Shown here one piece after another: positions 18,645 through 27,345 of a DNA stretch of 64,000 bases. Numbering within the stretch: the stretch's first letter is position 1; each line of letters starts with the position of its first letter. A program made the translations under genes and the position numbers. Location: NCBI GenBank assembly GCA_963841995.1, contig CAWJEX010000018.1, positions 62,001-126,000 of the forward strand, in the 5' to 3' direction. The notes under the pieces are model-generated. The model saw only the letters and a list, made by a program, of their open reading frames with translations. It had not been told where the DNA came from and searched no databases. Origin of the DNA: DATDPM01 sp963841995 (GTDB lineage: Bacteria; Pseudomonadota; Alphaproteobacteria; DATDPM01).

Positions 18645-19667
18645 GTGCTCGCCGCCGCCGGCCTCAATAAACAGGCGCCCATACGCAGCCGTTCCGCGCT
18701 GGATGAGCTGGCCGGTCTGGTCGGCGAAGATTTGGCGCGGGTCAATGCGGTGATCGTGGAGCGGATGCAGAGCGAGGTTGCGCTCATCCCCCAGCTCGCG
18801 GGCCATATCGTCGCCGCCGGAGGCAAGAGGCTCCGCCCGATGCTGACCTTGGCCTGCGCCAAGCTCTGCGGCTATGAGGGCCGGCGCCATCTTTCGCTGG
18901 CGGCGTGCGTCGAATTCATTCACACCGCGACCCTTCTGCACGACGACGTGGTCGATGGATCGGGGTTGCGCCGGGGGCTGGCCACCGCCAATGCGTTGTG
19001 GGGCAATAAATCGAGCGTGCTGGTCGGCGATTTCCTGTTCAGCCGGGCGTTCCAATTGATGGTCGCCGACGGTTCTCTCAAGGTGCTGCGCATTCTGTCC
19101 GACGCGTCGGCCGAAATCGCCGAGGGCGAGGTTCATCAATTGATGACCGCGAACGATACGGCGACCGGCGAAGCGAATTATCTCGAAGTCATCCGCGCCA
19201 AGACCGCGACGCTTTTTTCCGCGGCGTGCCAGATCGGCGCAGTGGTGGCCGAACGTTCGCCCGGCGAAGAACAAGCCCTGGCCGATTACGGACTCAATCT
19301 TGGAATCGTCTATCAATTGATCGACGACGTTCTCGACTATTCGGCGGCGCAAAGCACATTCGGCAAATCGGTGGGCGACGATTTCCGGGAAGGCAAAGTG
19401 ACGCTGCCGGTCATTCTCGCCTTTGCGCGCGGCAATGAGACGGAACGGAAATTCTGGCGGCGCACTCTTGAAGAAGTGGATCAGCACGACGGCGATCTCG
19501 AATGGGCGATCGCCTTGATCGCCAAGCGCGGGGCGATCGCCGATACCTTGAAGCGCGCCCACGCCTTCGGCGACATGGCGCACGCGGCACTCGCTCCCTT
19601 CCCAGGCGGCGCCGAAAAACAAATCCTCACCGACATCATCGATTTTTGCATCGAGCGTGCATTTTAA
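18645..19667 (+). CDS. ispB: Polyprenyl diphosphate synthase (octa/decaprenyl type)
   Basis: Trans-prenyltransferase that extends farnesyl-PP with IPP to make the ubiquinone side chain. The first Asp-rich motif LLHDDVVDGSGLRRG, GNKSSVLVGDFLFSRAF, the second motif LIDDVLDYSA and KVTLPVI are all present, and 340 residues is normal. The length-determining region before the first DDxxD has no bulky block, consistent with a long-chain (C40-C50) product. Alphaproteobacteria commonly make Q10, so decaprenyl is likely but not shown. The start at 18645 is GTG. A stem-loop with a T tract follows at 19756-19780. Confidence 0.88.
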   Translation: MLAAAGLNKQAPIRSRSALDELAGLVGEDLARVNAVIVERMQSEVALIPQLAGHIVAAGGKRLRPMLTLACAKLCGYEGRRHLSLAACVEFIHTATLLHDDVVDGSGLRRGLATANALWGNKSSVLVGDFLFSRAFQLMVADGSLKVLRILSDASAEIAEGEVHQLMTANDTATGEANYLEVIRAKTATLFSAACQIGAVVAERSPGEEQALADYGLNLGIVYQLIDDVLDYSAAQSTFGKSVGDDFREGKVTLPVILAFARGNETERKFWRRTLEEVDQHDGDLEWAIALIAKRGAIADTLKRAHAFGDMAHAALAPFPGGAEKQILTDIIDFCIERAF

Positions 19668-20253
19668 GCGCGCGTATCGTTAAAAGTGCGGGCGCTCTAG
19701 CGCGTCTTCGTCAAAGAGTGCGGGCGTCTTCGTCGCTCGCGTCACTTTTGAAGACCGCGCGTTTGAACGCGCGAATTTTTCATCGCGCGGCCCCGGCAAA
19801 CTACCCGCACTCAACCGTTCAAGATTCTGTGAGTGACGTTCGTGGGAATGAATGCCGCGCCCATGCGCCGTTCTCCTTAACGGACGCAACGTTTAAAACG
19901 AGACAGCGGCCGATTCGAATTGCCGCAATTTCATTCGGCGGAGCCGTCTCAGTTAACCTTGCGGGAGCGGCATAATCGACGATCGCAAAATTCGAGATCG
20001 ATCGATTCCATTTTCATACTTCGGTACGACGCCTTCGAACTATTGTTTTTCCCGGTCACGAATTAACCACAGCATCGGCGAGTTAAGGTTAATCATGCGC
20101 GGCATTATAAGAAATAAGTCTTCTCGCAATGTCGCTTAATATTTTTTAAACTTCTCTTCATCCGATGGCGCTTATTTATATATGTGCGATCGGGGAAGCG
20201 GCGTTGCTTCCAAATTCGGATTCTCGTTAGAGAATGAAGTTGAGTCAGGAAAG
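19668..20253. other. Intergenic region after the polyprenyl synthase gene
   Basis: Nearly 590 bases with no convincing gene. The left part is GC-rich with a terminator-like hairpin. The right part, from about 20010, becomes AT-rich (several tta/taa runs, aattaacc and ttaaggttaat), probably the promoter region of the PEP-CTERM-type gene. I cannot assign a specific regulator site. Confidence 0.4.
19756..19780 (+). terminator. Rho-independent terminator-like hairpin
   Basis: A 7-bp stem (cgcgcgt / acgcgcg) with a TTGA loop at 19756-19773, followed by aattttt. Placed 90 bases after the ispB stop, oriented to end that transcript. Confidence 0.55.
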
Positions 20254-20832
20254 ATGAAGGCGGATCGCCTTATGCGTATCGCTTCGGTGACAGTGCTGAC
20301 AGGAATTGCGGCGATTGCGTTGTGCGATCCGGCGACGGCTGGTTCCACGTCCTATGGTTTCGACTTTGCGCTCGGCGGGATCAATAACGGCCACACGAAT
20401 TTTTCGCAAACGGTAGGCGGCTCCCTCGGGCAACACGACTCCTCCGGCAACTATTACACTCTGTCGGCGACCGCTCTCTGCAATATTTTTGGGAAGAATT
20501 TTGTGGATACGGGCAATCCGGGCTCCGGTCCGGATAACGGCGTCGACGAACTTGTCGGCGATCTGTTCAACGATCCGCCGCCGGGCAACGATCCGCCGCC
20601 CAATACCGATCCGCCGAACAACGATCCGCCGGGCGATAACCCGCCCCATAACGATCCGCCGCCGGGCAACGATCCGCCTCCGCCGGGTTTCACATTGTTC
20701 GACCTGACGACTTTGCCGCTGGACGCGGTTGTTCCGGGCGATCCTCCGGCGGATCCCGTTCCGGCGCCGGCGGGCATAGCGCTGTTCGGCATCGGCCTCG
20801 TCTCGGCGGCGTTCCTGCGGCGCCGTAAATAA
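20254..20832 (+). CDS. Secreted PEP-CTERM-like protein with Asn-Asp-Pro-rich repeats
   Basis: About 192 residues: a signal peptide (MKADRLMRIASVTVLTGIAAIALC to ATAG), a Gly/Ser/Asn-rich region, then NDPPPG-type repeats rich in Asn, Asp and Pro (roughly residues 107-150), and a C-terminal sorting-like tail PVPAPAGIALFGIGLVSAAFLRRRK. The tail has the plan of PEP-CTERM signals (proline motif, hydrophobic helix, basic end) recognised by an exosortase, though the motif is PAP, not PEP. Start chosen at the ATG at 20254, just after AGGA; an ATG at 20182 in the same frame is possible. No exosortase gene is in the window. Probably exported and anchored or released at the surface; function unknown. The Asp-rich repeats could bind calcium. 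Confidence 0.65.
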   Translation: MKADRLMRIASVTVLTGIAAIALCDPATAGSTSYGFDFALGGINNGHTNFSQTVGGSLGQHDSSGNYYTLSATALCNIFGKNFVDTGNPGSGPDNGVDELVGDLFNDPPPGNDPPPNTDPPNNDPPGDNPPHNDPPPGNDPPPPGFTLFDLTTLPLDAVVPGDPPADPVPAPAGIALFGIGLVSAAFLRRRK

Positions 20833-20964
20833 TCCGGCGCCCGCTCCTTCGCCTTTCCGGCACAATCAACACAATAGTTGAGAAAAAGAGCGTGCGGGCG
20901 CTTGCTTTCCGCCCACCGCACTTCTTGCGGCAGGGCATTGCGGCGCGCTATAAGGCGCGGCGGC

Positions 20965-21041
20965 CGGAGTGTAGCTCAGCCTGGTAGAGCACTGCCTTCG
21001 GGAGGCAGGGGCCGGAGGTTCGAATCCTCTCACTCCGACCA
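20965..21041 (+). tRNA. tRNA-Pro (anticodon CGG)
   Basis: A complete cloverleaf of 77 bases including an encoded CCA. Acceptor stem CGGAGTG pairs with CACTCCG; the D arm has TAGCTCAGCCTGGTAGAG; the anticodon stem CTGCC/GGCAG encloses TTCGGGA, giving anticodon CGG (codon CCG); the T arm is GAGGTTCGAATCCTC. A decayed prophage starts about 170 bases downstream, so this tRNA is a candidate attachment site, but I found no second copy of its 3' end in the window. Confidence 0.95.
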
Positions 21042-21210
21042 TTTATCCCGACAAATCATCGAGTCATCGGGGCGGTTCAAGTCCTTGGGGAAGCTGCCGG
21101 AATCCCTTCATCGACGATGAAGGCTGGAAGCCGGGCCGGCCTATCGGGGCGCGGCCCAGATCTGGCCCAGATCTGGCTCAAATTCGGCAGAATAAGGCGG
21201 GAATACGCCA

Positions 21211-21930
21211 CTATCGGCGACAAACGTATATATAAGTGCAGATAAAGCGGTGGGTCGATCGCTTCATGTCACTGGGAATTGCTTGGCCGGCACGCGGCAT
21301 CGCCGACAAGAACGTCGCTGCCGCTGCCTCCTGCAATCGTGTCGCCACCTCCTGCCAATCCCTTGCTCGCATCGCGCTGTGCGAAATACGCCTGCGGATC
21401 GGTGTCGAGGAGCGGCGAGCCATTGATCGATTGCGGCGATCCACTGCGGCGACAGCGGCCCCGGTGTCGTGTTGGGGACATTCAAAATGAATTTGCCTTA
21501 AAGCCTCCGGCTGTTCCTTGCGCGCGGTGCGGGCCACGGCGAAGCTCTCATTGCGCGCGCCCGCGACTTCGACTTTTTCCGCTTTGACGTCGAGTTGTTC
21601 GCGCAAGGGAATGGGAAGCCGCCGCGCCCATTTCGCCACTTCGCCCCAGAGAACATCGTTCAATTGGTGGGCCGTAGGCGCGGTCGCGGCGACTTTGGCG
21701 GGAAATCGCGTCAATAGAAACCAGAGGATGAGCCAAGCGAGGAACGCCGATTTGCCGACGCCGTGGCCGGAGCGGATCGCCAGCCGGTCATGCTTCGCGA
21801 TCGCGTCGAGAGCCAACGCCTGCCACGGTTCCGGCTCGGCGCTCAAGGCCTCGCGGACGAAAGCGCTGGCATCGTTGCGCCAGCGCTTAACCGTCGCCGC
21901 CGCGCGTTCCGTCGTGATTTTGGCCGTCAT
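21211..21930 (-). pseudogene. Phage terminase large subunit, truncated
   Basis: The N-terminal ATPase of a TerL packaging motor. EPWQALALDAIAKHDRLAIRSGHGVGKSAFLAWLILWFLLTRFP has the Walker A-like motif, and VAATAPTAHQLNDVLWGEVAKW is typical. Homology appears to stop after about residue 147 (FAVARTARKEQPEAL), where the Walker B and nuclease domains should follow; the remaining 90 residues are unlike a terminase. A 3' fragment of other origin seems fused here: another frame in 21269-21481 reads GGGDTIAGGSGSDVLVGD, faintly like a Gly/Asp repeat. The gene overlaps the small subunit gene, as in intact phages. Non-functional remnant. Confidence 0.7.
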
Positions 21931-22447
21931 CGGTCTCTCTGTCGTGGTTTTGGCCGCCGCCCCCTCTTCCGCCGGCGGTTTTCAAATATCGGAGGAGATC
22001 GATGAATCCGTTGCCCGGGTGATTATCGAACCTCTCGCGGAATTTCTCGGGGCGGCGCCCCTTCAACAGAAAGATCAGCAGCGTGTCCGAATATTTGCGG
22101 ACGGTGCCGACCTTTTTGCCGCCGTAATGGACTGGCTTGCGCGTGCCTTGATGGGCGCGCCGCACCGCCTCGTCTTCCAGCGCATCGGTGCCAAGCTCGG
22201 TGGCTTCATCCCAATCCGCCTTGAACGACGGATCGTCCTTCCGCCATTCATAGATCACGTTGCGGCCGACCCGGGCGAGCTTACAAGCCGCGGTGACATT
22301 CGCGGTCAAGGCCAATGCCTCGATGAACTTGTGTCTGTTCGCTGCGGTGCGAACGGTTCCCGGCTTCGATCTGCGCTCGGGTAATGTTTCCATGCTCATG
22401 GTTTTCTTCGGCGCGCTCTTGCTGCGGACATTCGCGCCGCTGCCCAT
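21887..22447 (-). CDS. Phage terminase small subunit-like DNA-binding protein
   Basis: A 186-residue protein whose core KFIEALALTANVTAACKLARVGRNVIYEWRKDDPSFKADWDEA is the helix-turn-helix of phage terminase small subunits and related proteins, which recognise the packaging site. The C-terminus is a low-complexity Gly/Asp/His-rich tail that overlaps the large subunit gene, perhaps distorted. A shorter start at 22399 (MSMETLPERR) is equally plausible. It is first in the minus-strand remnant of the packaging module. The large subunit is truncated, so this is probably a relic. Confidence 0.7.
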   Translation of the reverse strand: MGSGANVRSKSAPKKTMSMETLPERRSKPGTVRTAANRHKFIEALALTANVTAACKLARVGRNVIYEWRKDDPSFKADWDEATELGTDALEDEAVRRAHQGTRKPVHYGGKKVGTVRKYSDTLLIFLLKGRRPEKFRERFDNHPGNGFIDLLRYLKTAGGRGGGGQNHDRETDDGQNHDGTRGGDG

Positions 22448-23013
22448 CCGGAATTCTGAATTTAAGAATCAAAAAACCCGCCGCGGAAAATTCCGGGCGG
22501 GCGCAAAGAACCAAGGATGATTGAAAAAAAATTACGCCCCGCGCAAACTTCTGTCAAGAATCGCGCAAGCGCCGGACGCGAAAATTTTTCCGGAAAATTT
22601 TATGCGATAATTTGCGGGCGCTCCGCCAATCATTGTTAGATTGCATCGCAAACGACTCCCAAGCCACTTCAATACAAACAACAATTTCGCTTCGCTCGCG
22701 CCCGCGGCAAATTCGCGCGGTATCCACAGATGACTTGACAACGGAATCCGGGAGTTCGAAGCTATCGTTGTCGTAAACAAACCGGAGGGTGTGCAAAAAG
22801 CATGACTCCACCGGGTACGCAAAAAGTTGCCGACCACTTGGCATCGGCAACCGAGTTCAAAGCCCAAGATAACTCGAGGCTCAGCCTTGAGCGCGAAGAA
22901 CAAGAGCTTCGCAATCCGACCCCCGCTCGACGCAATGCTGCGCGCGGGGGTCTTTGCAACCAAATCCGGAGAATGAGATTAGCCGCCGCGCGCCGTGGCG
23001 CGGTTCGGCGGCC
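22448..23013. other. Intergenic region in the prophage remnant
   Basis: About 570 bases with no supported gene. The left part is AT-rich (aaaaaaaatt and aaaatttt runs around 22520-22600). A strong hairpin lies at 22918-22952. Short open frames here lack start signals and domain character. Confidence 0.4.
22918..22952. terminator. Strong hairpin, possible terminator
   Basis: A perfect 9-bp stem, GACCCCCGC and GCGGGGGTC, with a 17-base loop, followed on the plus strand by tttgc. It lies 60 bases beyond the stop of the minus-strand sugar dehydrogenase gene. The T run is short, so termination is only a suggestion. Confidence 0.4.
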
Positions 23014-24969
23014 TCACGGTGCGTGGCTCGCCAATCGCCGGATCATGCCGTCGGATTTGGTGAGCACGTAGATTTCGCCGTCCTGATCGATTCCGAATCG
23101 CAAATCGACGCGGCCGTCGTCGCCGATGACGCCGGGCCGCATATAGGTCTCCTTGCCGCGGTAAAAGAGCCGGAGCTTGTAAATCTTGGTCTCAACGCCC
23201 GATTCGAGCGCGTCGGCATCGGCATAGAAGATGTCGCCCCTCACGATGTCGCCGAATATATATTTCCCGATGAGCTGCGGCACGGCCTTCCCCCGATACA
23301 CGAATCCGCCGATCACTGCATAACCGTCGCTGTGATCATATTCGGCCACCGGAAAAACGAATCCCGGCGGCAACGGGTCCGGCGGCGGCAGGAGATTGTT
23401 TTCGTTTTCGTGATCGACGGTGAACCGGCCTTCATAGGTGCTCCAGCCGTAATTGGCGCCCGCCTGGCCGAGATCGATCTCTTCGATATTCGCCTGCCCG
23501 ATATCGGCGATCAGCATTTTGTGCTGGCCGCCCCGGTCCCAGCTGAAGCGCTCGGGATTGCGCAAGCCATAAGCCCAAATCTCCGGCAGAAACCCCGGCC
23601 GATTCACGAACGGATTGGTGATCGGCACGCCGTAATGCGCGGTGCCGTTTTCCAGCGGATCGATGCGCAGGATCTTGCCGAAGGGAGTGCCGGTGTTCTG
23701 AGCCTGATGGTAGATATCGACCTTGCCGTTGTAATTCAGCGCCGAATTGCCGCCGTCGCCGACGGAGATGTAGAGCAATCCGTAATCCGGATCGCTTGCT
23801 TTTAGATTCGGGTCGAAGGCCAATTGGCCGCCGCTGTGGTCCTTGCGCCACGGCCCGAACCGCAGCACCTCGCGGCGCGAGGCGGGATCGATGCGATCCG
23901 GATTATTCGGATCGACCAGCCATTCCGTGACCACGGTGAAATGATCGGGATGGAGACTCGAATCCCAAAGGACCCGGGCGCCGCCGCTGTCGGCGATGCC
24001 TCGCAGATTTTCGGTGTGAATTGTATAGAATCTCCCGAACCCTCGCGTTCCGGTCCTCGCGAAATCGGGATGAAAGGCGAACGTCAAAAGCCCGAATTCC
24101 AGTTCGTCCGAGCGGAAATAAGGAGCCCGCGCCGCGGCCACGTCGAGAAACGGCGTCTCCAGCAAGCGGCCATCGCGGATGATGTAAATCTTTCCGCGCA
24201 TGTCGTTGACGAACAGCCGCCCCGAGCCGTCGCCTGCGGGGGCGAGAAAATTGATCGCCGCCAGCGGCGCCTGATTGCTGCTCGGCGGAATCTTGATGAA
24301 ATCGATGAGCTCGACCGCGATATCCGATTGCACGACTTGATGGAGAAGCGGATTCGGCGTGACGAAATGCTGTCCCGGATTCGGCGCTTGCGGCGGCGCC
24401 GGATTCTGTGGAGCTGCGGCGGCCGGCGGCGGTTTGGCGGGCTCGGCGGCTTCAGCCGGCGCGGCCGGAGTCTGTGGTGGTGCCGGGTTCTGCGGCGGTG
24501 AGCCAGTCTGCGCCGGCGGCGCGGTTGCCGCTGCCGGCGGCGGAGCGGAGGACGGCGCCGAGGATTTGGCAGACTTAGCGGTTTTTTTTGCCGGAGCTGC
24601 CGGAGTTTGCGGGGGCGCTGGATTCTGTGGAGATGTGACCGTCGGGCTTGGCGGCGTCGGCGCAGTCGTCGCGGCGGCTGGCGGCGGGGCAGGCTGCTCG
24701 ACCGCCCCCGCAGAAGGAGGAGCGGAAGAATTGGGCGAAGCTTCGGGCGGCGGTGCGGGCGGGACCACCTCGATCTCCCCGTTGGGGCCATGGCGAAGCA
24801 TCGGCACCGAACCGGGGCCGGACGGCAATTGCTGTGCGAAAGCCGCACCCCAGCCGAGCGCCAGCGGCGAAGCGCCGAGCGCCAGCCACAACGCGGCCAA
24901 AAAACCGATCTTTCGCAATGGCTTCCCCAAAGCTTCTCGCGCCGGCAAGCGCCCCCGATCACCTAGCAC
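23014..24969 (-). CDS. PQQ-dependent sugar dehydrogenase (glucose/sorbosone dehydrogenase family) with long Pro/Ala linker
   Basis: A secreted beta-propeller of the GSDH/Aldose sugar dehydrogenase family, which oxidises sugars in the periplasm with PQQ. Propeller motifs include GDGSGRLFVNDMRGKIYIIRDG, LLTFAFHPDF, HSGGQLAFDPN, LLYISVGDGGN, GKILRIDPL, EIWAYGLRNPERFSWD and ADIGQANIEEID. The N-terminus (651 residues in all) has a signal-like segment (KIGFLAALWLALGASPLALGWGAAFA) and then about 150 residues of Pro/Ala-rich repeats (NPAPPQTPAAPA twice) before the domain, which may span the periplasm or wall. The start is uncertain: GTG at 24969 gives the long form, TTG codons lie closer to the signal. 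It is surrounded by phage genes on the same strand, odd for such an enzyme. No PQQ synthesis genes are in the window. Confidence 0.82.
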   Translation of the reverse strand: MLGDRGRLPAREALGKPLRKIGFLAALWLALGASPLALGWGAAFAQQLPSGPGSVPMLRHGPNGEIEVVPPAPPPEASPNSSAPPSAGAVEQPAPPPAAATTAPTPPSPTVTSPQNPAPPQTPAAPAKKTAKSAKSSAPSSAPPPAAATAPPAQTGSPPQNPAPPQTPAAPAEAAEPAKPPPAAAAPQNPAPPQAPNPGQHFVTPNPLLHQVVQSDIAVELIDFIKIPPSSNQAPLAAINFLAPAGDGSGRLFVNDMRGKIYIIRDGRLLETPFLDVAAARAPYFRSDELEFGLLTFAFHPDFARTGTRGFGRFYTIHTENLRGIADSGGARVLWDSSLHPDHFTVVTEWLVDPNNPDRIDPASRREVLRFGPWRKDHSGGQLAFDPNLKASDPDYGLLYISVGDGGNSALNYNGKVDIYHQAQNTGTPFGKILRIDPLENGTAHYGVPITNPFVNRPGFLPEIWAYGLRNPERFSWDRGGQHKMLIADIGQANIEEIDLGQAGANYGWSTYEGRFTVDHENENNLLPPPDPLPPGFVFPVAEYDHSDGYAVIGGFVYRGKAVPQLIGKYIFGDIVRGDIFYADADALESGVETKIYKLRLFYRGKETYMRPGVIGDDGRVDLRFGIDQDGEIYVLTKSDGMIRRLASHAP

Positions 24970-25097
24970 TCATTATATGTATGGCTGGTAGTCTGGTGAA
25001 GGTTGGCCGGCGAGGGTATTGGCCGGTGAAGCTGCTGGCCGATGAAGACTTTGCCGGGTAAGGGCGTCCGCCGAACCCCTGCCCCGCTCTTTTCGGC

Positions 25098-25457
25098 CTA
25101 ATTCACCTTGCCGGCGGATTGGGCGCATTGAATAGCGATCGGCTTTTCGAGATAGCCGACCACATTGCCATCGCGGACGAAATATTGCCGCTCGCATAGC
25201 GCAACGTCCTTGTCGCTGCGCCAGGTATAGACATAGACCGTAGCTCCCGAAGGCGCCGTCGCCTGCCGCTCCGGCTGGCCGTCTTGCTTGACGAGCGTAT
25301 CGGCGGAGTGACCGACCCATTGCGGCCCATGTCCCTGCAACCCGCTGAGGTTCTCGTAATTCCGGTTGACCGCGGCGCACCCGGCGAATGCCACGATGCC
25401 GATGGCGGCGGCCAGATTTGTGAAAAGCCTTGCGGGAATAGAAACGCGGTTGAGCAT
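25098..25457 (-). CDS. Small predicted lipoprotein
   Basis: About 119 residues. MLNRVSIPARLFTNLAAAIGIVAFAGCAAV carries a signal peptide ending in a lipobox (FAGC), so the mature protein should start with a lipidated Cys. The rest (VGHSADTLVKQDGQPERQATAPSGATVYVYTW) resembles small outer-membrane lipoproteins of the SmpA/OmlA-like fold, where a short segment predicts a start-of-domain Gly-x-P; I do not assign a family. Start ATG at 25457 has GAGG upstream. It follows the sugar dehydrogenase's upstream side on the same strand with about 130 bases between. Confidence 0.65.
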   Translation of the reverse strand: MLNRVSIPARLFTNLAAAIGIVAFAGCAAVNRNYENLSGLQGHGPQWVGHSADTLVKQDGQPERQATAPSGATVYVYTWRSDKDVALCERQYFVRDGNVVGYLEKPIAIQCAQSAGKVN

Positions 25458-25465
25458 GAGCGACC

Positions 25466-26044
25466 TCACGTTCGATCGGTCGCGCCATTATTCTCCGGCG
25501 CCCGGGAACCAGCAAGCGCCCCCTTCTCTGTCACGCCGCCTTGCCGTTGGCCGCGCCGGGCCAATTCGCCGCGCCACCATTTGGCGATGCGCTCGAGCCC
25601 GTCGCGCAACAAACCGGCTTCTTCGACGTCGCGAAGGCTCGGCGCGCGGGGCAGCATCCAGCGCGGGATTCGCTGAAACACGCAGACGTTTTCGATCGCC
25701 TCGACATGGGCTCGGGACCCGATCGCGGCCTGAACCTGGCGGAACAGGCGCAAATTCCGCGCCTCGTTTTCCTCATCGAGAATGGCGGCGCGTCCGCCGA
25801 GCGATTCGAGGGCGGCCTGGGCCACCGTTGGCCGCCGCAGCGCGTCCGTAAAGATAAGCGTAGTAGAACCCGGCATCGTGCCGATTCTGATCGATCGCAT
25901 CGTCGATCAGCATCAAATCGAGCGGATGCCCGGTCATCGCCTCGAGGGCGCGTGTCCCGCCAGCCATTTGCGCCGCGCCTCGATCTCCGGCGTCGCTTCG
26001 ATGCGGGGTTGGGCCGCGCGGCGGCGTTTTTTCCGCGTGCTCAT
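25466..26044 (-). pseudogene. Uncharacterised prophage protein, two frameshifts
   Basis: I read one gene through three frames. It begins MSTRKKRRRAAQPRIEATPEIEARRKWLAGH (ATG at 26044 with AGGACAGG upstream), passes a missing base near 25946-25951 to ALEAMTGHPLDLMLIDDAIDQNRHDAGFYYAY, then an extra base near 25850-25852 to LTDALRRPTVAQAALESLGGRAAILDEENEARNLRLF and on to a stop at 25466. Corrected length is about 192 residues. Content is helical and charged with a basic start. I do not recognise the family; position next to the DUF1376 gene suggests a phage replication or packaging accessory. The shifts are single bases like those elsewhere in the window. Confidence 0.5.
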
Positions 26045-26069
26045 CGGCCTGTCCTCATGAAATGAATTC

Positions 26070-26927
26070 TCATGGCGCCGCTCCGGTGCTTTTCCCGGCG
26101 CCGGTTTTTCGCGCCTTCAATTCGGTATCGACCATTTCGAAGGCATCCTTCGCGTTTTTCCGCTCGTCCGGCGTTCCGAAGCGATAGGCCCGGATGATCG
26201 CTTCAGCGGCGGGGCCGGGCAGCCTCCGGTGCAGCTCGGCGGCGATTTTCTGTTCCCACCGCGCCTTGCGCTTGGCCGGATCGGAATAATCCGCGCCCCC
26301 ATTCATCCGCTTGAGAAATCCATTTGTGCGTGGTCCGGAAGACGCAGTTTGCCAATCCGGAATTTCTTTTCCGCTTTTTTTATTCCAGTCCTGTTCCGTC
26401 TCGTCTTGTCTATCGCGTTTCGCGGCCGTTTCATCAGGCGTTTCATCAAGCGTTTCAGAAACCGTTTCATTTCGGTTTCCGTCGCCGTTTCTTGTGCCCT
26501 GCCGCCAACGCTTCAAACGCTCGCGGTCCGCCGCGCGCACGGCCTCGAATTCCTGGTGTTCCCGCCAGGCTTTGACGGCGTCCTTGGCGAGAACGCGATG
26601 ATAGAGCCGCCCGTCCGAACATTTGATGAAGCCGCGAAGCGCCGTCGATTTGACGCGCTGCCAAGCCTTTCCGCCCCGCCCATAACCGGCAAAGCTGGCC
26701 AAAATCCGGTCGTCGTCGGGAAGGCTGGCGGCCGGAACCTGTTGCCACGCCCGGCACCACAGGGCCATCGCCGCCTTGAATTCATCGCCGGTAGCGAGCG
26801 CCCAAAGCTCCGAGCCGAGAAGCCGGATGGTGTCGAGCATGAAGCCGTCGAGCTTCGCCAGATCGACTTCTTGTGGAACGAGGGGGGCCGGCAAGTCCCC
26901 CGGCGGCGAATTCATGCCGCCGCCCAA
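26070..26927 (-). CDS. DUF1376 (YdaU-like) phage replication protein
   Basis: A 285-residue protein. The segment LLGSELWALATGDEFKAAMALWCRAWQQVPAASLPDDDRILASFAG with GRLYHRVLAKDAVKAW is the DUF1376 domain of Rac-prophage YdaU-like proteins, found with phage replication genes, probably a winged-helix initiator accessory. The central part (about residues 150-200) is rich in Asn, Glu, Thr and Asp with ETVSETLDETPDET-like repeats, a likely disordered linker. It overlaps the winged-helix gene upstream by 16 bases. Start is uncertain: MNSPPGDLPAP four codons later is as good. Confidence 0.75.
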   Translation of the reverse strand: MGGGMNSPPGDLPAPLVPQEVDLAKLDGFMLDTIRLLGSELWALATGDEFKAAMALWCRAWQQVPAASLPDDDRILASFAGYGRGGKAWQRVKSTALRGFIKCSDGRLYHRVLAKDAVKAWREHQEFEAVRAADRERLKRWRQGTRNGDGNRNETVSETLDETPDETAAKRDRQDETEQDWNKKSGKEIPDWQTASSGPRTNGFLKRMNGGADYSDPAKRKARWEQKIAAELHRRLPGPAAEAIIRAYRFGTPDERKNAKDAFEMVDTELKARKTGAGKSTGAAP

Positions 26928-27226
26928 ATCGTGACCGCGTTGCCCGAGGAATTGCGTTTGGTCCCGACTATCGCGGCGAGCCCTGTGGTTCTGAACTCGC
27001 TCATCCGCCGCGATACCGCGTGATAATCGGTGCCGATGCGCGCCGCTATTTCCTCGGAGGTCAACTCGCCCGGCCGCGCGCGCTCGAGAGCGTCGAGGAT
27101 TTTCTTGGCGTGGCCGCGTTGAAACCGCCGGGCTTTTTCGGCCGCCAGATGCGATGTCGTCAAATCCCGCCGCCGCGCCCGCGGCGGCAATAAAGTCAAA
27201 GGCCCGTTTGTTTCGCGATGATTCAT
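26912..27226 (-). CDS. Small winged-helix protein of the prophage
   Basis: A 104-residue basic protein with ALERARPGELTSEEIAARIGTDYHAVSRRMSEFRTTGLAAIVG, a helix-turn-helix of the DNA-binding winged-helix type, and a C-terminal GNAVTIWAAA strand. Probably part of the replication or regulation module: it overlaps the DUF1376 gene and has a cluster of repeats directly upstream. Not assignable to a named family. Confidence 0.6.
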   Translation of the reverse strand: MNHRETNGPLTLLPPRARRRDLTTSHLAAEKARRFQRGHAKKILDALERARPGELTSEEIAARIGTDYHAVSRRMSEFRTTGLAAIVGTKRNSSGNAVTIWAAA

Positions 27227-27345
27227 TTCCCGCTCACTGACGTCCCGCTCAAAATTTTTCGATGGCTCACGTTCCGCTCAGGTTTTTCCATTTGCTCATG
27301 TTCCGCTCACGTTTTTCCGGTTGCTCACTCTTAAACGAGTTGCTC
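27227..27345 (-). repeat. Iteron-like repeats upstream of the winged-helix gene
   Basis: On the minus strand, three copies of a unit of about 29 bases built on gaaaaa-NN-tgagcgg-R-ac-R-tgagc occur in a row, followed upstream by shorter gtgagcaac copies near 27310-27345. No gene is needed to explain this stretch. Spacing close to three helical turns and location before a DNA-binding protein suggest binding sites, such as replication iterons or operators of the prophage. Confidence 0.55.

Noticed and set aside
20965..21041. tRNA 3' end as a proven phage attachment site
   Set aside because: No second copy of the tRNA end was found within the window, so attL/attR cannot be shown.
21264..21485. 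RTX-like or calcium-binding repeat protein
   Set aside because: GGGDTIAGGSGSDVLVGD gives a single weak match in a short frame overlapping the terminase relic; not enough to call.
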